A stretch of DNA of 64,000 nucleotides, taken from assembly GCF_032062135.1 (NCBI RefSeq), contig NC_092858.1:164568048-164632047 (forward strand). Direction: 5' to 3'. Below are positions 1 to 13,082 of the stretch, one piece after another; positions within the stretch are counted from its first letter, which is position 1; each line of letters begins with the position of its first letter. The translations under genes and the position numbers were made by a program. This stretch comes from Pyxicephalus adspersus (taxonomy: Eukaryota > Chordata > Amphibia > Anura > Pyxicephalidae). A model generated the notes under the pieces. The model searched no databases. It saw nothing but the letters and a program-made list of their open reading frames with translations, and was not told where the DNA came from.

Positions 1-669
1 GAGACAGTTCTTTCAGTGACCACCAATGCCAGGTAGTCTATCTCCCATTAACCACAAATATAGGAGCATTCCCTCTATTACCACCAATGTAAAATGGTAT
101 TCTTCTCGCCAATCACTGATAAGGGTTCTCCTCCCACTGACTACCAAGGGAACACCTCTGCCAATGACCACCAACATAAGGAACATTCTTCCTATTGATC
201 CACTAATGTAATAAGACATTCTCCCAGTTAATTCAAAAAAAGAACTTCTGCCAAATAACCACCATTATAAGGCTGTCTATCTCCATCTGACCATTTTTGG
301 TCATCTCGCTTACTGACCACCAATGTAAGGAGAATTCTACTTATTCCCCCTAACGTAATATGGTGTTTGTTTCACCAACCCATAAAAGTGATTCTTCTTG
401 CTCTAATCCATGTGAAGGAGCATTGCAATGTCCACTGATGTACACCATTAGCCACCACCATGTTAAAAGGCTATAATTTTTACTCTATGCTGTTCATTGC
501 TGGATATCACTATTTATTACATTTCATGATCATTAGTGAAGATTATTTTGGATGTATAAAGCAGGAGGTCAGACACATTGAGTGTCAAATCTAATGTCAT
601 TGCCTTCTATGAGAGGTCCTCAATGCCCAAAAGCCTTTAAAGAAATTTAAAAGGTTGAGAAAGACTGGT
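1..669 (-). mobile_element. hAT-type element (family D) with internal tandem expansion, left end outside the window
   Basis: The right end reads GGTTGAGAAAGACTG, the reverse complement of the hAT-like tip CAGTCTTTCTCAACC. Positions 1-460 are made of degenerate ~50-60-bp units of the type GACCACCAATGTAAGGAGCA with ATTCTTCC. Reverse-complemented, this matches the interior of the compact family-D copies (GGTGGTCAGTGGGAAGAATG) at 37.2 and 50.7 kb. So the unit was amplified inside the element. Confidence 0.65.
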
Positions 670-1020
670 CTAGAATGTAGGCATGAAGAAGAGGCTAAAC
701 ATTATATTATTCCCGTTCCCCAGAATGTGTTCTGCTTTTCTCCCAGAAGCTACAAATATACCGGTAAATCAATGAACTTCCACCTAAAACAGCCCCTAAG
801 CCTGCCATAGACTTGTAGGGAAACATTTAATCATGTACAATCCAACTGCCCCTGGGGAAGATTGTCTGTAGAGCAGTTCATAAACCTGGTTGATTCTGCA
901 GACCTTTTAGCTAAATGTTGGTGATAATGTAGATGCAGAATCAGGAGTAGGGACATGAAAGCAAAATACTGAAACCAGTTTATTTAAGGGGGATCAAAAG
1001 TGATCAAGATAGGGTTTCTA
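670..1020. other. Intergenic, nothing recognised
   Basis: No coding frame, RNA gene or clear repeat can be supported between the hAT end and the assembly gap. Confidence 0.5.
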
Positions 1021-1499
1021 NNNNNNNNNNNNNNNNNNNNNNNNNNNNNNNNNNNNNNNNNNNNNNNNNNNNNNNNNNNNNNNNNNNNNNNNNNNNNNNN
1101 NNNNNNNNNNNNNNNNNNNNNNNNNNNNNNNNNNNNNNNNNNNNNNNNNNNNNNNNNNNNNNNNNNNNNNNNNNNNNNNNNNNNNNNNNNNNNNNNNNNN
1201 NNNNNNNNNNNNNNNNNNNNNNNNNNNNNNNNNNNNNNNNNNNNNNNNNNNNNNNNNNNNNNNNNNNNNNNNNNNNNNNNNNNNNNNNNNNNNNNNNNNN
1301 NNNNNNNNNNNNNNNNNNNNNNNNNNNNNNNNNNNNNNNNNNNNNNNNNNNNNNNNNNNNNNNNNNNNNNNNNNNNNNNNNNNNNNNNNNNNNNNNNNNN
1401 NNNNNNNNNNNNNNNNNNNNNNNNNNNNNNNNNNNNNNNNNNNNNNNNNNNNNNNNNNNNNNNNNNNNNNNNNNNNNNNNNNNNNNNNNNNNNNNNNNN
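1021..1499. other. Assembly gap (479 N)
   Basis: Every base is N. Any open frame across it is an artefact. Confidence 1.
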
Positions 1500-4273
1500 A
1501 AATATGTCTCATAACAGGTGCCTATGGTCTCCACCAGTTCATATGACAAGATGACTATGTAGACAAACGTGAGCTACAAGAAGTGCCAAACAATTACAAT
1601 TCTAGTTGGATCTAGTTGGATCATCAGTTCTCTCAAAATTTTGTTAATTTTAAATGATTGGAAGCAACATTTGGCATAATATTAGATCAGGTTTTAGTGA
1701 TTTGGTTTAGGTCTACTTTAAACAGATCACAAGGCAATTTTATTTCATGGTCAATGGATGACTTTAATTAATCAGTGTGTACGAGCATTAGATTGTAAGC
1801 TTCTCTGAACCAAAGAGTCATTGCAACATGAATGGTTCTTTGTAATGTGTAAAGGAGATATTTGAAATAAAATATGCCATCAAGATTTCAATTTAAATAT
1901 TATTATAAGTACATATGTCTGTTCTATAGAGAGACAAATAAATAAAAAAAAGTGCAGCTGATCTTATTATGGTCACCCGCTCCAAGCCTACAAGGAATAT
2001 ATGGATATCACCCAGCTGTTCAGTATGCCCAAGGCATATGTAGGCCCTGTTTACCGGAGCTGCGACTCCCATAGGGATTAGAACATGCTGCCTTTAATCT
2101 TGGGGCAATGTTATTGCTTTCACATGTGATCCCCTGGCTGCTGAGACTATGTAACACCATTAATGGCACAGTGTTTATCCCTATTGATTGGATGTTACAT
2201 TGTAATCCTGTTAAATTTTTGCAATCTGATGCAGCCTTTCTCATATAATATGCAAGCCTGTGTAAACGAACGCTCTTTTCCATCGACTCCGTACTCATCG
2301 CTTTAAATGTGTCATTACCAGTAATGTCCAAAAAGTGAGGACAGTCTACAATGGTGCAAGTTTTCGAAACCTGCAGATGTGTTTTATTTCTTGTTCTGTT
2401 TTGCTTACCCAGAGGGATTTATTCTATGTATATAATAATTGTATAGTTCACATAAAACAATTAGACTTTCATGCCATTTTCTACCTTAGCTAGGTCTTTT
2501 TATTGTGTCAATCATTTGTTTACTGACATACTTTCCATAGTACATAAAGACAATAGTGACTAGACAAATGCAAAATATTTATTTCTAGGATAATTTGTGG
2601 ATTTTGCAAAATCCATAGGAAAAGTTTATCATTATCACCAGCTCATGAGGATTGAAGAAACTCCTTTGATTTAATCTATGCCAAAAAATAGACCTTTTTA
2701 TTACCTTTGTTTTGCATTTTGGAATAAAACAAATGTAACAACCATAAATACACTGCTACCACCAGTACCAAAAAACACATCCTCTTTGCTTCAGTGTAAA
2801 TTACCCTACAGTGAATTTAAATTCTTGCTAAATTGCTTTAAGAAAATGCTTTTTCTTGATGCTTTTATAGACGCACAGAATATAACTGGCTATTAAAGTT
2901 TTAAAGACAACAGAGACTGTTGATCCAGGGAACATCGATCCAGAGAACATTGAATTGTCTCATGGGATCAGGAAGGATTTTTTATCCCCCTGTTGGAGCA
3001 AATTGAACCAGAGTTTTTTTTGCCTTCCTCTGGATCCTCTGTTTATTTCCTTAATGATGATTGACGTGATTGACTTTTTTTTAACTATCATGTAACAATG
3101 AATTTAGTAGTTTCATTGCAAAATCAGTTTAGCCAAAATCACTCTGTTTATCCCTAAATTCAATTTCAGTACTCTACCTATAAGTTAGCTATACAGCTAT
3201 AAAAGCATTTTTCAACTGCCGGGAACCGCATGGGCTTGCTTGATCGCAAAGCAGTCTGAACCTAACCTTAGCAGTGGACTTTCTTGGCCTGTTCAGATGT
3301 TTTGTAATCAAAGCTGAAAATTGCTTCTCTGTATAGCTATAATAAAACTGGATTTTACATATACCACAGCATTGGTTGAAGAACAGGCAGCACATCATGG
3401 TACTATACTACTTACTACTGCCCCTGTTCACTCTCTATTGGGCTGCTATGGGTTAAAGCTACATGCGCCATCTCTCCCAAAGCAGCTGTAGCATGAGAAA
3501 GCAATAACTGCACCACAATCTCAATGTCAGTCTAAACATTCCCTTCCTTAATAATATAAAACATAAAGATGTGAACTGTTTAGCATGACCTAAGTTTGAT
3601 GGTTATTAAAATAACTATGCTTTCATAAACAATGTCAATGTTATCTACTAAAAAAAGTGAAAAAAAAATGCCAGATAGTATCAAAACAATGGGGTTGACT
3701 TACTAAAAGGGTTTGGGCTCTGCAAGAAATAATTTACCCGACATAAAGCTCTAATGACTTCAACCATCCAATAACATGCAAACCAAATATCTGTGATTGG
3801 CTATTCTCTACATTATCCCTATATTTGTTAGTAAGGTAAATATCTCTTGCTAGACGACAATTAATTTTACTAAGTGAAAAGTCTAAATTCCAATTATCTC
3901 CATTGTGTTCATTTGTTGGCCTAATTTGACCCATTACGTTAGTTAAATACTTGTTCTTACAGGATGAAGTAGCAGGTTCAATGTTATGCCCACCCCCTAG
4001 GAGCACATACTCTAATTTCTATTTCTGGGTATTGAGGAGCAGGTATTGACCCTGGTGTCAGGGTCAGCACTGTCACACGGGGACAGGAAGTGTCCTTAGC
4101 TCTATGTAAACTCTAACAAACAGCAACAGATAAAGAACAGAAAGGTGAGACCTTTTGTTTTCTTACAATTGGCAATATTAAAAATTATTAAACCACAGTT
4201 CTGTCTGGTCCCATGAGGTTTCAGGGGTTTTCATTAATGCTGTAGAGTTCTGTGCTGCATACTTATGTGAAAT
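1500..4273. other. Intergenic DNA with one short dispersed repeat
   Basis: AT-rich DNA without a recognisable gene. At about 2918-3045 there is a segment starting GATCCAGGGAACATCGATCC and ending CCTTCCTCTGGATCC, which resembles a dispersed element common in frog genomes; I cannot name the family. The frames at 2020-2331 and 2678-2896 show no domain features. Confidence 0.5.
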
Positions 4274-4428
4274 CTACTAGATTGTAAGCTCTTCGGGGCA
4301 GGGTCCTCTCCTCCTGTATCACTGTCTGTATTAGTCTGTCATTTGCAATCCCTATTTAATGTACAGTGCTGCGTAATATGTTGGCGCTATATGAATCCTG
4401 TTTATTAATAATAATAATAATAATAATA
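4274..4428 (+). mobile_element. MIR/L2-like SINE 3' tail
   Basis: AGATTGTAAGCTCTTCGG, a GGGCAGGGTCC block, TGTACAGTGCTGCGTAATAT, GTTGGCGCTATATGAAT and an (AATA)n-like tail (ATAATAATAATAATAATA). Confidence 0.8.
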
Positions 4429-6367
4429 CCCAGGCTGGCCTAGTGATGCCCGAACTCACAGCAAGGGGTCTGAATGACATTGGCTAGAAAAGGAACAGTG
4501 GTGGTCCTCAACGGAGGATATGGAGACCAACACTGGAAAATGAAGAATGTGATTGCACAAAATGATTTTTGGTGTATTTCGTTTGCCAATTTTAGGAATT
4601 CTGGGCAGCATGGGAGCAGTCTGAATTAATTTTTCTATTCCATTTACCTTAATCATGAAACTAGAAGGGGCTCTCCTGAAAAGAGACTCCCTGACTTAAG
4701 GAAAGCCAGACCATAGGACCATTAGCTCTCCCTTTGTCGACATTCACGATACAAGGCCAGAAGGACAAGCGTCTTACTAATCCTGCGCAACAAGTGCATT
4801 GCGTAGTGACCTACAACATAAAGTGCTATGGATAAACCATGGCTGGCCGGATTAAAACAAAACTCCTCCGGTCTGTTCAAAATGCCCAGCCCAAAAAGTA
4901 AGTGCTTGAAAAAGGATTGCTTAAATAAGGTTTCCATGTGTGCAATAATACTACTAATAATAATACTAATAATAAGTGTACCTCCCAGTGCAGATACAAG
5001 TGTACTATGGCACCCCAGGCTGCCTAGACTCACCGTAGACCTCTCTCCCGGCTCCTCCCCAAGGCCGGGCAGCACCTGTACCTATCAGCAGATGGAGATA
5101 GGAGGTTTTGCCCCAACAACCTCTCATGCTCCAAACTTTTATTCACAAGTATTCTAGCCACTGGTGAACTATGAAAACACCAGGATGTTCCTACCTCTGG
5201 AACTGATGCTACACTAGATTTTGGCCAAAAGGCCAGAAAGTGATCTGAGGTCAGAATCAACTGGGATTTGAACAATCTGACACCACTATCAGTCACGTGC
5301 ATTGTTTTTAATAAGTTGACCAACTCATTCGTATTGCCCTAGGAGGTATTAGAGCAGAACCATTATTTAGCACTACAAAACAGGAGGCAAAGCATGTATA
5401 TTTAGTGAGAAAATGTGGATGTCCTCATATATTTGTATGATTACAATATATACATAGGAAAACAATAAAAAGCAAAGATAACATTTTTTTTGTATCAAAC
5501 TGAGCTCTTTTACAAGTTTAATAACAAAAAAACTTATAAACTCAAAAACTAAAAAAAAGCTAAATTTAACAGCTCAAGATCAACAAAGGCAATAAAACAT
5601 TTACATATATGTTTATCAATTAAAAGTTTCTTCTCGTCAAAATTAAATTAAATGAATTAAAAATTATTTTTACTTTAAATTTTTTTCAGGTTTTTCATTA
5701 TTCTTTTTAATAATGTTTTGATGGAAGTCTAAGCATATTTCTAAGGCTCCTTGCTTTGCTTTTAAATATACTTTTAATGCAGTGCTACGGTCCCCTTAAT
5801 GTCGGTTAGACTTGTTGGATGTTTAGCTATACACAGTGATTGTCAGGGGACAGAATTGCCCCTGATGGGCACATTACTGGTAACATTGACCACCATTTAC
5901 GACTGCAGTAGGTTATTTTTGTTAATTATATGTGAATAGGTTAAATACCTAAAGAAGAGCAACTGTAATTTGTAATGAATGTAAAAGTATCAGTTATTCA
6001 TTCATTCAGTTCTAACTGATCTTAAAAAAATGAATTAATTCATTTTTTGAGCAGGTTTTGCAACGGATCCAAGTCTGTACAGCAGCACTAATAATTTAGG
6101 TTGCTATGGACATCATAGGGTGGATAGATATGCAGGCAAAATTTAAAATCTTCTAAAGGCATCTATGGTATATACCCATAGCAATGGTTTTTCAATGGTT
6201 TACCTTTCCCAATAATGTGCTTTGGGTGGTGGTGCCTGCTGTTGATCCATGAGCAACAACCTAAAGGATAACATTTCACCCCATCAGAAAAATAGTCATC
6301 TAATGTCTATAGATTTTGAAAAACATGGTGGTTGCAATGGCTCCAATACTATTTGCCTGAATATTTT
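4429..6367. other. Intergenic, no gene recognised
   Basis: Two overlapping frames on opposite strands at 4722-5157 lie in a more GC-rich patch but show no family motif. The block at 5390-5700 is very AT-rich. Nothing else is supported. Confidence 0.4.
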
Positions 6368-6504
6368 TATTATTCAACAGGATTTATATAGCGCCAACAA
6401 ATTACGCAGCCCTGTACATTAAATAGGGTTTGCAAATGACAGACTGATACAGACAGTGATACAGGAGGAGTGGACCCTGCCCTGAAGAACTTAGAATCTA
6501 GAAG
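6368..6504 (-). mobile_element. MIR/L2-like SINE 3' tail, reverse orientation
   Basis: Reads ATTTATATAGCGCCAACAAA, then TTACGCAGCCCTGTACATT, AAATAGGG and a GGACCCTGCCCTGAAGAACT block. This is the reverse complement of the tails at 4274 and 26479. Confidence 0.8.
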
Positions 6505-7498
6505 GTGGGGGATTAGCTTTAATACTTTGAGACAATACCCAGGAACAAGCATGCAGAACATCAAAGTAAAGTAAAATTAAAACTTTTTGGCTCAGTAACA
6601 AATAATTGAAGCCACTGGATCTGCCAGGGAATTAGTATTTTCAGAATGAGCAATGGCCGGTCTATTACTCCCATCCCATAGCCTCACCTTTCCTGTAATA
6701 GTAATTTTACATTGCATTCCAGTGTTAACAAGAGGCAATCCTGCACAATGGCGGATTATGTAATTAAGTACAGATGTCAGAATGTCTCGTCTTTTTATTA
6801 CAAGATGGTTCATGAAATTTTAATCATTTACTCACCTGCTACATTCAGTTCTGTGTCCCTGAGCACATCAATCATGCAATGAAAACAGATGTGGGAATTC
6901 TTCTCTCCGAGGACATCCCTGTGTGTCACCAACTTCTGTCACTAGCAGCTCCAAGTCTGTTCCACAAGGTGACAGTTCTGTTGATACAATTTAGGGCAAT
7001 TCTCTTGCAACCTTCAACACAATACCTGACAATCCAACTCTTTCTTACCATTCCTAAAGTGAAAAGACATTTTATAAAACAAAGTGGTCAGTGTGCAAAA
7101 TCAGAGCTTCTAAAACTATTTGATTCAAGGACCTAAATAGGAAAAGTGTTGGCATACCAGGAGACAAGAAGAGAAATATTACCGAAATGAAAGAAAAGTC
7201 AAAGTCTTGTAACATGGACTGTATACCACCCCAAGAAAGCTCTTCACCATTTCTATAAATTCAATAGACAAGAGTGGTAGAGTCTTTGTTTTCCTTTTTT
7301 GACATTTTTAACTAAATTGTCCTTGGCTCTGAATCTTCCCCCACCCGCCTTACACATGCTCTAGTTTTTCCATATGTGTCTGTGCTGACAGTCATATTGG
7401 TTTGATTGTACTACAGGTCTTGGGAGAGGTAGTGGTGTATCAGATGAGAATATTTATTACAATTTGATTCTATGAATAGAAACACTGTTCTGCATGAA
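6505..7498. other. Intergenic, nothing recognised
   Basis: Only short chance frames (6592-6813, 6879-7136) are present, without codon or motif support. Confidence 0.4.
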
Positions 7499-7842
7499 AG
7501 GGGAACTAAACCCTTTTATAAAAATGCGATCAGGTGCAGGGAATCAGCAATGTCCCCTCTGCAATAAAATAACCTTACCTGCCTTATCACTATTTATTTT
7601 TACACTCAAATGACCCCGTTCCATTGCAGGGCACCGTTATCTTCTTTCTTCTTCTCATCCTAATTTTGATCTCTACCCATCTTGATTGGCCGGGCCGGGA
7701 TAACATAGCTCATTAAATCATTCAGTGCCGGCATCCTCAGCTCTGGACTGTGATCAGGCAGGTAAGTATGTTTTTTTCCTTTTGTCTCTTTTTTCTGCAA
7801 TAAAGCCCCAAGTGATTGAAGATTTTTAAAGTGGAACTAGTT
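7499..7842. mobile_element. MITE family C remnant
   Basis: It contains GGGGAACTAAACCC, then the shared phrases CTGCAATAAAATAACCTTAC, CTGCCTTATCACTATT and GATTGGCCGGGCCGGGAT. The same phrases recur at 14.0-14.3, 17.06-17.45 and 24.2-24.5 kb. The right end is unclear, because AAAGTGGAACTAG there is direct rather than inverted. Confidence 0.55.
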
Positions 7843-7929
7843 AACCTTTAACTGCAATGTACATCTCAGATCACCCTAAATCTTTTTAACAAAGAGGAAC
7901 TCTTAAATTAGCTTACAGGTCATAGGAAT

Positions 7930-8900
7930 TCTCTCCTTATGATTACTATCTACACATTAGTGTGGTGGTCATTGAGAAGATTGTTACAATGGTGGTCCAT
8001 GGAAAGAATGTCATACATGCTCATACATACAAACAATGCTCATGGTTGTTAAAGGGAATAATTCTTCTTATATAGGTGGGCCATCACAGGAATGTTCATA
8101 CATTTGTGGTCAGAATGCCTTTTAAATTAGTGGTTAGTGGGAAGAATTTTCATACATTAGTGGTTAATTTAAAGCAGTGTTCACCAACCTTTTCGGACCT
8201 ACAGACCACTAAACTTACAGGCTCCAGACCGCGCATGTGCAGGGAACCGTGTATCACCCAAAGGGGAAGAAACATATTGACATAGTGACGTCATGATGCC
8301 AGAACTGGGAGAGTGGGTGGATTGTGTCTAGAGACATAACTGGCCCAGCGCCCTGAGCCTGCGATCCATACAGGGGACATAGTCCATGGCTCAGGGCGGT
8401 GCGCACCACCCAGAGCCATGGACCACCAGCTGGTTGGCGAATGCACCTTGTATTGGTGGTCCATAACATGAATGACCACGTACTGGTGATCAGTTGTAAG
8501 AATGCCCATTCAATTAGTGGTTAGTGGGAAGAATGCCCATTAAATTAGTGGTTGGTGGATAGAATTTTCATATCTTGGTGGGTTATGGGAAGAATTCTTC
8601 TTGTATCCATAAGATGAATGCTCATTCACCAGTTGTTGATGTATATAAGCTCTTTACATTGGTGTTCAGTAGGAAGGATACTCCTTATACTGGTGGTCAT
8701 CGGGAAGAATTCTCCTTACATCGGTGGTCATTGGTGATTAGTAGGAAGAATGCTTATTATATTTGTGGTCATTGAGAAGAATCCTCTTTGCATTGACAGT
8801 CAATGGGAAAAATGTCTCCTAAGGATAGCAAAAAAATAATTGGTTTCAGTGGTAACTTATCTAAGAGGTAGACATTTCTAATTGCTCAGGAAATCCCTTG
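7930..8900 (+). mobile_element. hAT-type element (family D) with internal tandem expansion
   Basis: Repeated GGTGGTCATTGAGAAGAAT-like units fill 7960-8170 and 8450-8800. The interval then ends with a family-D flank (AAGGATAGCAAAAAAATAAT, GCTCAGGAAATCCCTTGAAA). The two halves are separated by another hAT element at 8175-8446. Confidence 0.6.
8175..8446. mobile_element. hAT non-autonomous element (family E), nested
   Basis: It begins CAGTGTTCACCAACCTTTTC and CGGACC, which matches the tips of the copies at 47689 and 49397. The right end, GGTTGGCGAATGCAC, is a decayed inverted copy. It sits inside the family-D tandem array. Confidence 0.55.
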
Positions 8901-9729
8901 AAACCTCTCAACCTTCAACACAGCTGTCTCTGCAAAGAGTCATATAGACTGTTCATTACTGAGATTCAGTGAAAACTAAAATTTTCCTTTCCTTCCAAGA
9001 TACAGTGGTCACAAGGACAGTAAGAGTGAGTGAATCTCACCAGAGGGGAACAAAACATTGGCTTTGGATTCACCATGCAACCAGCTTGAGCATCCTCCAA
9101 TAAATTTGTTTAATGTATCTGGGAAAAGGCAATGGTTTTGCTTGTGGAAGTCATTTTCCACCATAGCATTTGTGACCAAACCTCAATCACTCCATCATGC
9201 ATACAGTTTTTGGGTACCCTGTAAGGAAATTATGAAAATATTAAAAGCGGGTAGAGGGGGATCAGCCCTTAATTTTTGTAATTGTCCTATTCACCATATT
9301 GTAATTTAATTCTTAGAAAGGTATAATTGTTTAAAAAAGAAAAAAGTTTTTGCTTTTTAAGTTTATCTAGAGTTTATTTGAGGTTTAATTATTGCTTTGT
9401 ACATAATTTTGTGGGGAGTTAGTTAATTATTTTCAATATATTTTAATTTTATCTTTAATCTTTTAACAAAAGATAATTTGTGTATGTGTTAACATGGTTT
9501 TTACTATTTAGATGGTAAACAGTAGTGAATCTGACCAGTTTGAGACATAGAAAACAGTCGGCCCCAGTGCAGAACCGTCCCTTAGCCCCCCCCCCCTTCT
9601 GAACTGATATGGGGCCCCTGTTGACTGAGAAGTATCCTTAATGCAATGGCACACTTTGCACCTCCCTATGTCTGCCCATGAATCCGAGGTTCAGAAAATG
9701 TTCACTGTTTGTGCACCTTCCTTGTCTTT
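8901..9729. other. Intergenic, nothing recognised
   Basis: AT-rich with a homopolymer C run at about 9587-9597. The frame at 9058-9309 has no domain signature. Confidence 0.4.
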
Positions 9730-9953
9730 GGGCCTGATTTATTAAAGCTCTCCAAGGCTGGAGAGAATACACTTTCATCTGTGAACCTGGGTAATCTAGC
9801 AAACCTGGAATGGATTTCTGAAAAGTAACTTGTTATGTGTTAGCAAATGTTTTCAATCCTCTACCACATCCAATCCGGGTTTGCTGATTCACCCAGCTTC
9901 GCTGATGAAAGTGTATCTTCTCCAGCCTTGGAGAGTTTTAATGAATCAGGCCC
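9730..9953. mobile_element. Fold-back MITE family A, copy 1
   Basis: Near-palindromic 224-bp element. It starts GGGCCTGATTTATTAAAGCT and CTCCAAGGCTGGAGA, with CCTGGAATGGATT near the centre, and ends with the inverted version (TCCAGCCTTGGAGAG, then ATGAATCAGGCCC). The two halves can pair along most of their length. Confidence 0.85.
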
Positions 9954-12003
9954 TTTGTGTCAGTGTATGATTTATCACTAGTGAATGTTTGGTGAAAGTC
10001 ACATTCACTCCTTCATAAAGACACCAATCATGAATGAGTTTAGATTTAATATAGTTCTAGTTTACAGCCTGGAAGAAATTGAATTTTTATTTTTTTAATT
10101 CACCCTCGGACGTTTTTAAATCTGAGGACACTGAAGCTAAGAGTGCCCAAAAAGTTACTACAGGGTGAATACTTTTTCAGTGACATAGAAAGATTTATCA
10201 CTAGTTATTTTTATAAAATGTTACATTCAATGGTTTGTAAATATTCCCCTTAATGTCTTCTCATTAAAGCAATGGAAGGCACGAGAGGCACCAATATTAA
10301 GCTATGTTTAGGGCATCGGTTGGCCTTAATCCGTTCCTATTGTTCTACTCGGAGTGTAAAGCATACCAACAAATAATTGACGGTTGTCTTGTTGTCTGCT
10401 AGTTCCTCACGTAGCATAATGATTTCAGTTAAATTTGTTTTTCTGCAAAATGACCAATATTGGGTGATAATTGGGACCACATAATTCACTTAGGTGAACT
10501 TAGTTTGGAAAAAAATCTCTCTTTAAAGATTTTAGTTGGGATGTTTTAATATTTTCTAATTTATTTGTAATATTTTTATGTATGTAATTATTTGTATAGT
10601 GTGACTACATTTTTTAATCATACTCTTTTTTTTTTCTACAAAAGGGCAGGAACATGCTCAAGATGAAATTAACTGCACTCAATAAACACCAAAGAACAAT
10701 TGTTACCTTCCTCGTTGGCACAGATACATTTTACCAAATTGGTTATATTCTACATAAAATATCCTAAAATTTTGGGATATAAAGGGACTTGAGTTTGCTG
10801 ATCTTTGAGATTATGAGTATATCTTACACATATCTTACGATTTCCTACAAGAGCTTCCTGGCTGTACATAGCACTAAAACCCAGCTATGGTTCTAACCAA
10901 AGCAAAAAGTTCTAGTTGTTAGTTCCGCTTTTTTGTGCACATTGGGTTGGGCATTTTCCGGTGAAAATTTCTTTGGATTAAAAAGTTGTTTTACTGATGC
11001 CTGGAGCATTGATTGTTAGCAAGCATCACTCTTGCTCCATATTGTCTTCATATTAATATTATTAGAGCAGAGGGGGAAAAGCAGGTTCTGGCGTACCATA
11101 TGGTAAGACGCCCAGTGCCGTCTTTACACAGGAGAGGACCCATCACAACGAATTCTGCCTATTAGTGTCTGGCACCACCAGCTCACGGGCATGCAGGCCG
11201 AGAAAAATCGAAGATGAATAGGTAACATAAACCTAAACAGCGTCTATATAAACATATGGGGGGAACCGCTCAATCCAAATCTGTAATGCTATATGTTCAC
11301 GGGTCATACTTCATGTACAACAAATTTAATAGTTGAACTCCTATGGGGTATGTCAGAAGAGAGCCGTTTAGGAGAACATATGGGAGCAACGCCGGGAGAG
11401 GATGATGGAACTAAGGAAGCATATTAACAGAGCAGAAAATTGCTGGATAATCTGCTTAATTTCATTTGGAGGGAAGTTTAACGGTGCTGAGATGATGCTT
11501 TTGTTACAGTGAATCAAATAACATCTGGTCGCTGCACAGAGCAAGCAAAGAGCGCAACTACCAGCTTGTCTGGTGCAAGAGAAGAATTAAATAACAGTGA
11601 AAAAAAAAGAAAATGGAGGGAAATAAAAAGGAAAAATCTTTATTAGTATATGGCACGTGTCTTGACCTGAGGGAGGAGGGATTGGGAGTCTTAGAGGTGC
11701 AGAGGAAGGATTTTGCAGGCAATTTATAAACAGCGTACACTTATTGCTATTGGGTGGTTGCAACAGTTTGCTGACAGTAAGATAGCAAACCCCTTAATAT
11801 TTTTTCTTAATATTTTTTTTCTAATCAGTTTTATGAAAATTCTCATTTATGTGACAGCCCATCTCTGGGATAAACTAATTGCTGTTTGAGATTTGCCCTC
11901 AGGTTTGGTCTCTCCAGGACAGGACGTAAGGATAAATCTCAGTAACAGAAGCCTGGATAGCATTATATACCCAACATAGGTTCTAAACTTTATCATTTTT
12001 AAA
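9954..12003. other. Intergenic, no gene recognised
   Basis: A short MITE-like trace (ATTTATCACTAGTGAATGTT at about 9968) is followed by AT-rich DNA. The stretch 11080-11500 is less repetitive, with no motif clear enough to call. Confidence 0.4.
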
Positions 12004-12140
12004 CTGTATTTAGAAAGCGCCAACATATTACTCAGCGCTGTACATTGAATAAGGGTTGCGAAACACAGACAGATACAAACAATGACACAGGAGGAGAGGA
12101 CCCTGCCCCGAGGAGCTTACAATCTAAAAGGAAGGGGAAG
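12004..12140 (-). mobile_element. MIR/L2-like SINE 3' tail, reverse orientation
   Basis: AAGCGCCAACATATTACTCA, GCGCTGTACATTGAAT and CCCTGCCCCGAGGAGCTTAC appear in the order expected for the reverse complement of the family. Confidence 0.8.
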
Positions 12141-13082
12141 TATTACACAATAGGAGGGGGATATGGAATGGTGGGAAGTAGCGAGGGTTTAGGAGACAGA
12201 AGAAGACGGGTAGGTGAGTTTGAAAAGATGGGTTTAAATAAGCAGAAAGTAGGACCAAGATGAATGGGACATGGAAGTCCTTCCAGAGAGTCAGGAGAAG
12301 TTGTCCATATGACGAGGTTATGAGGTTATAACCTTTCCTTGCACTATACCAATATATCTAATAAATAAATATTACCAATAAAAGGGAAAATGTGCAATTT
12401 ACCTACTGACACCAGCATGAGGGACAATAATCTGTCACAAGCAAAGTGATAACATTTGGGGAGCCGTTCCATAGGCACCAGTGAGGTGATCATTTGTGAC
12501 TTATATAGGTCCAACTACTGATTTCAGATGAATCTGTGAAAGCGAGAAAGAGGGGAAATCTTCCAATGCAGACACTTGCTGCACTGACAACTAAAAAGGT
12601 TTTTCCTCACTTTGATTATATTTTTTCTGCTGACTTTATGAAAGTGAAGGGAAAAATAATAGGTTTAGCCCTTCCCTACCCCAAAACCAAAAAAAAAAAA
12701 TATTGGTATAATATTCACATTTAAACCATTTCTGGTTTAAACGATATTCTGCTTAGATGACATGACTTTGGTACTTTAACCCTCTCATATCCCTTATGGA
12801 CCACAATAATTCATTTTGACAATGGTCATATTTATCCAACAATCACTTCTGCCGCACTGTTTTAAAACTGTTGTATTTTATTTTTTGTAAAAGTTTTACT
12901 GAAAATAAAAATTATGTTTTATATGTCTCTGGTACAAAACATGGAAAATTCAGTTTTGCACATTTTCTTGCTTTTTGAAAGGTAAAAAGTAAAAATTAGG
13001 TTTTACTCAAATTATAAAGCATCCAGTAAACAAAATGCAAGGTACATATAGTATAAGGTAGTATTGTACACCATGATGAACC
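12141..13082. other. Intergenic, nothing recognised
   Basis: AT-rich sequence without supported features. Confidence 0.4.

Noticed and set aside
1000..1554. Long frames across 1021-1499
   Set aside because: The sequence is an assembly gap of N.
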